Shown here: one piece after another, positions 62,774-64,000 of the stretch
How positions within the stretch are numbered: the first letter of the stretch is position 1
How the letters are laid out: the number at the start of each line of letters is the position of its first letter
DNA from: Hyaloperonospora brassicae
Taxonomy: Eukaryota > Oomycota > Peronosporomycetes > Peronosporales > Peronosporaceae
Assembly (NCBI GenBank): GCA_947650285.1
Contig: CANTFL010001141.1
Span: 62,001-126,000 of the forward strand
Direction of reading: 5' to 3'
Length of the DNA stretch: 64,000 bases
Translations under genes and position numbers: made by a program
Notes under the pieces: generated by a model
What the model was told of the DNA's origin: nothing
The model's input: only the letters and a program-made list of their open reading frames with translations
Database searches by the model: none

Positions 62774-64000
62774 ATGAGCGCACCGGTGCCCAAATTTAGA
62801 GCTAATTACACTTGTCTGATGGGGTTTGCCACACGCCGCTCAAAACTCAAGATCGCTGAGAATCTCTGGGAATACGACACAAGGAGTCGATTGTTGAGGA
62901 CCATAGAGAAGTGGTGCGTGATCAAACTCGTTAAACTCCTAACGCGATCAACAAAGACATTCGATATCCGACGACTGACTGCCAATAGCTTCTACAACGC
63001 CAAGTTGTGTTAATCAGTGTGTCGAATGTGCATCTCTCATTCAAGGGTCTCCCCATTACGCGTCCAAATCGATAGAGAATATTCACGAAACATCGAGTCG
63101 AAAGGAACGACCGATCGCTAATTTGTAGACTTGGGAAGTGCGTCACTAGAATTTTGTTGAATGTGCAGAATGTAGCTCAAGACAGCTTATTGCAGACCGC
63201 AGCGTCATACATACAGGCGCCAGCAACATGTTGTGCTCACAGCAACGCAAGCGCAAGGTACAAGATGCGGGGCATCAAACGGTTGGTGTTGCGGCAACTG
63301 ATTATTCTATCCTGCATCAGTTGTTGACATTTACAGTGCTGCCGATAGGTTAAGGGGACCAAGGAACACAGCTTTCGGACATGCTCGAGCGCTGGCAGCA
63401 GAGCCGGTATTTTACTAGACCGGAGAACGCTATGAGTGAAAATTGAAGGCATATATCTCACGTACTTACAGCACATATACAGGCAAGGCTGTCGAGAAGC
63501 AAACAATAAGAGGATCCCGAAAAGGTTATCACACGCGAGCACGTATGGGAGAGACAACGTGATGAACAATGAGGTGTTTTAGCTACTTTCTCGAACCTAA
63601 TTCACGTTCTGAAGCAAGCAAAACAGCTTGCTCTTTACAATATGTCGTAGCGCTTATCAGTACACGGGAAGTAGGAGCAGTAAAGATATTAATGTACCCG
63701 TCTGTAGGCTCTTTTTAGCTGCGAGAACCGATGCCGAGAGTATTGCCCGCTCATTCATTATGAAGCACGGAGATGATAAGCGGCTGGGCTTGACAATAGT
63801 ACAATCTGCCCGGATCTTGGTCTGGAAAGAACGGTGATGCTTAGCCAATGAGCGTTCATCGCGGTACACAATCGCCTTCTATATGTTGCAAAAGAATCAA
63901 CATTTGTTCGTCGGAGTAAAAAATTACTAATATTAATTACTCCTTTTATCAAAGGGAAAATAAAAAAGCGCCTCATTTACTTACGAAAATAAAAAATGCC
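62774..64000. other. Downstream of gypsy element, nothing recognised
   Basis: GC-balanced DNA with short overlapping frames. It contains the second copy of a dispersed repeat near 63315-63500. Composition turns AT-rich after 63.9 kb. No gene is supported. Confidence 0.5.
63315..63500 (+). repeat. Dispersed repeat, copy 2
   Basis: Partner of 40880-41060, with the shared cores ACCAAGGAACACA and CGGACATGCTCG. The minus-strand frame 63237-63569 includes LEHVRKLCSLVP, paralleling QEHVRNMCSLIS in the other copy. Confidence 0.55.

Noticed and set aside
55028..62778. Target-site duplication for the full-length gypsy element
   Set aside because: The bases before 55034 and after 62773 do not match over 4-6 positions, so none is claimed.

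Overview
The window looks like nuclear DNA from an oomycete of the downy mildew / Phytophthora group (Peronosporaceae). This is inferred from a candidate RxLR-dEER type secreted effector on the minus strand near 33.1-33.4 kb, an oomycete-style ankyrin protein, long Ty1/copia and Ty3/gypsy elements with the pol layout known from these genomes, and sparse intron-poor genes in repeat-rich DNA. Species cannot be fixed from sequence alone. Base composition is a mosaic: very AT-rich gene-empty stretches (about 1-4, 11.3-28, 43.5-45 and 48.5-49.6 kb) alternate with GC-balanced blocks that are nearly all mobile elements or genes.

Layout. 1-4 kb: AT-rich, empty. 4.0-11.3 kb: a nested structure. An outer pair of ~195 bp inverted repeats encloses a minus-strand copia element (gag, protease, integrase, reverse transcriptase, RNase H), which is itself split between reverse transcriptase and RNase H by a ~1.2 kb LTR-like insertion. 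11.3-29 kb: AT-rich, no convincing gene. 29.4-31.8 kb: a decayed minus-strand gypsy copy with one LTR. 33.1-36.1 kb: the effector gene, a 1.27 kb GC-rich block bounded by exact 15 bp direct repeats, and a second possible secreted ORF. 38.8-40.3 kb: an intact four-finger C2H2 zinc-finger gene. 45.0-48.4 kb: a complete-ended pogo/Tigger-type DNA transposon with TA target duplication, a broken transposase containing a probable intron, and a second copy of the same LTR-like insertion with a CAGT duplication. 52.2-53.2 kb: an ankyrin-repeat gene. 54.1-54.5 kb: a solo gypsy LTR. 55.0-62.8 kb: a full-length but frameshifted Ty3/gypsy chromodomain element, with an unusual antisense coding-like region between pol and the 3' LTR.

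Only three or four host genes are credible (effector, zinc finger, ankyrin, possibly the secreted ORF); most other coding signal is transposon pol or gag in various states of decay. The same gypsy LTR family is present as three insertions of clearly different age, and one LTR-like repeat has inserted into two different older transposons, so the relative order of several insertions can be read directly. All similarities and identities were judged by eye; no database search or alignment program was run.
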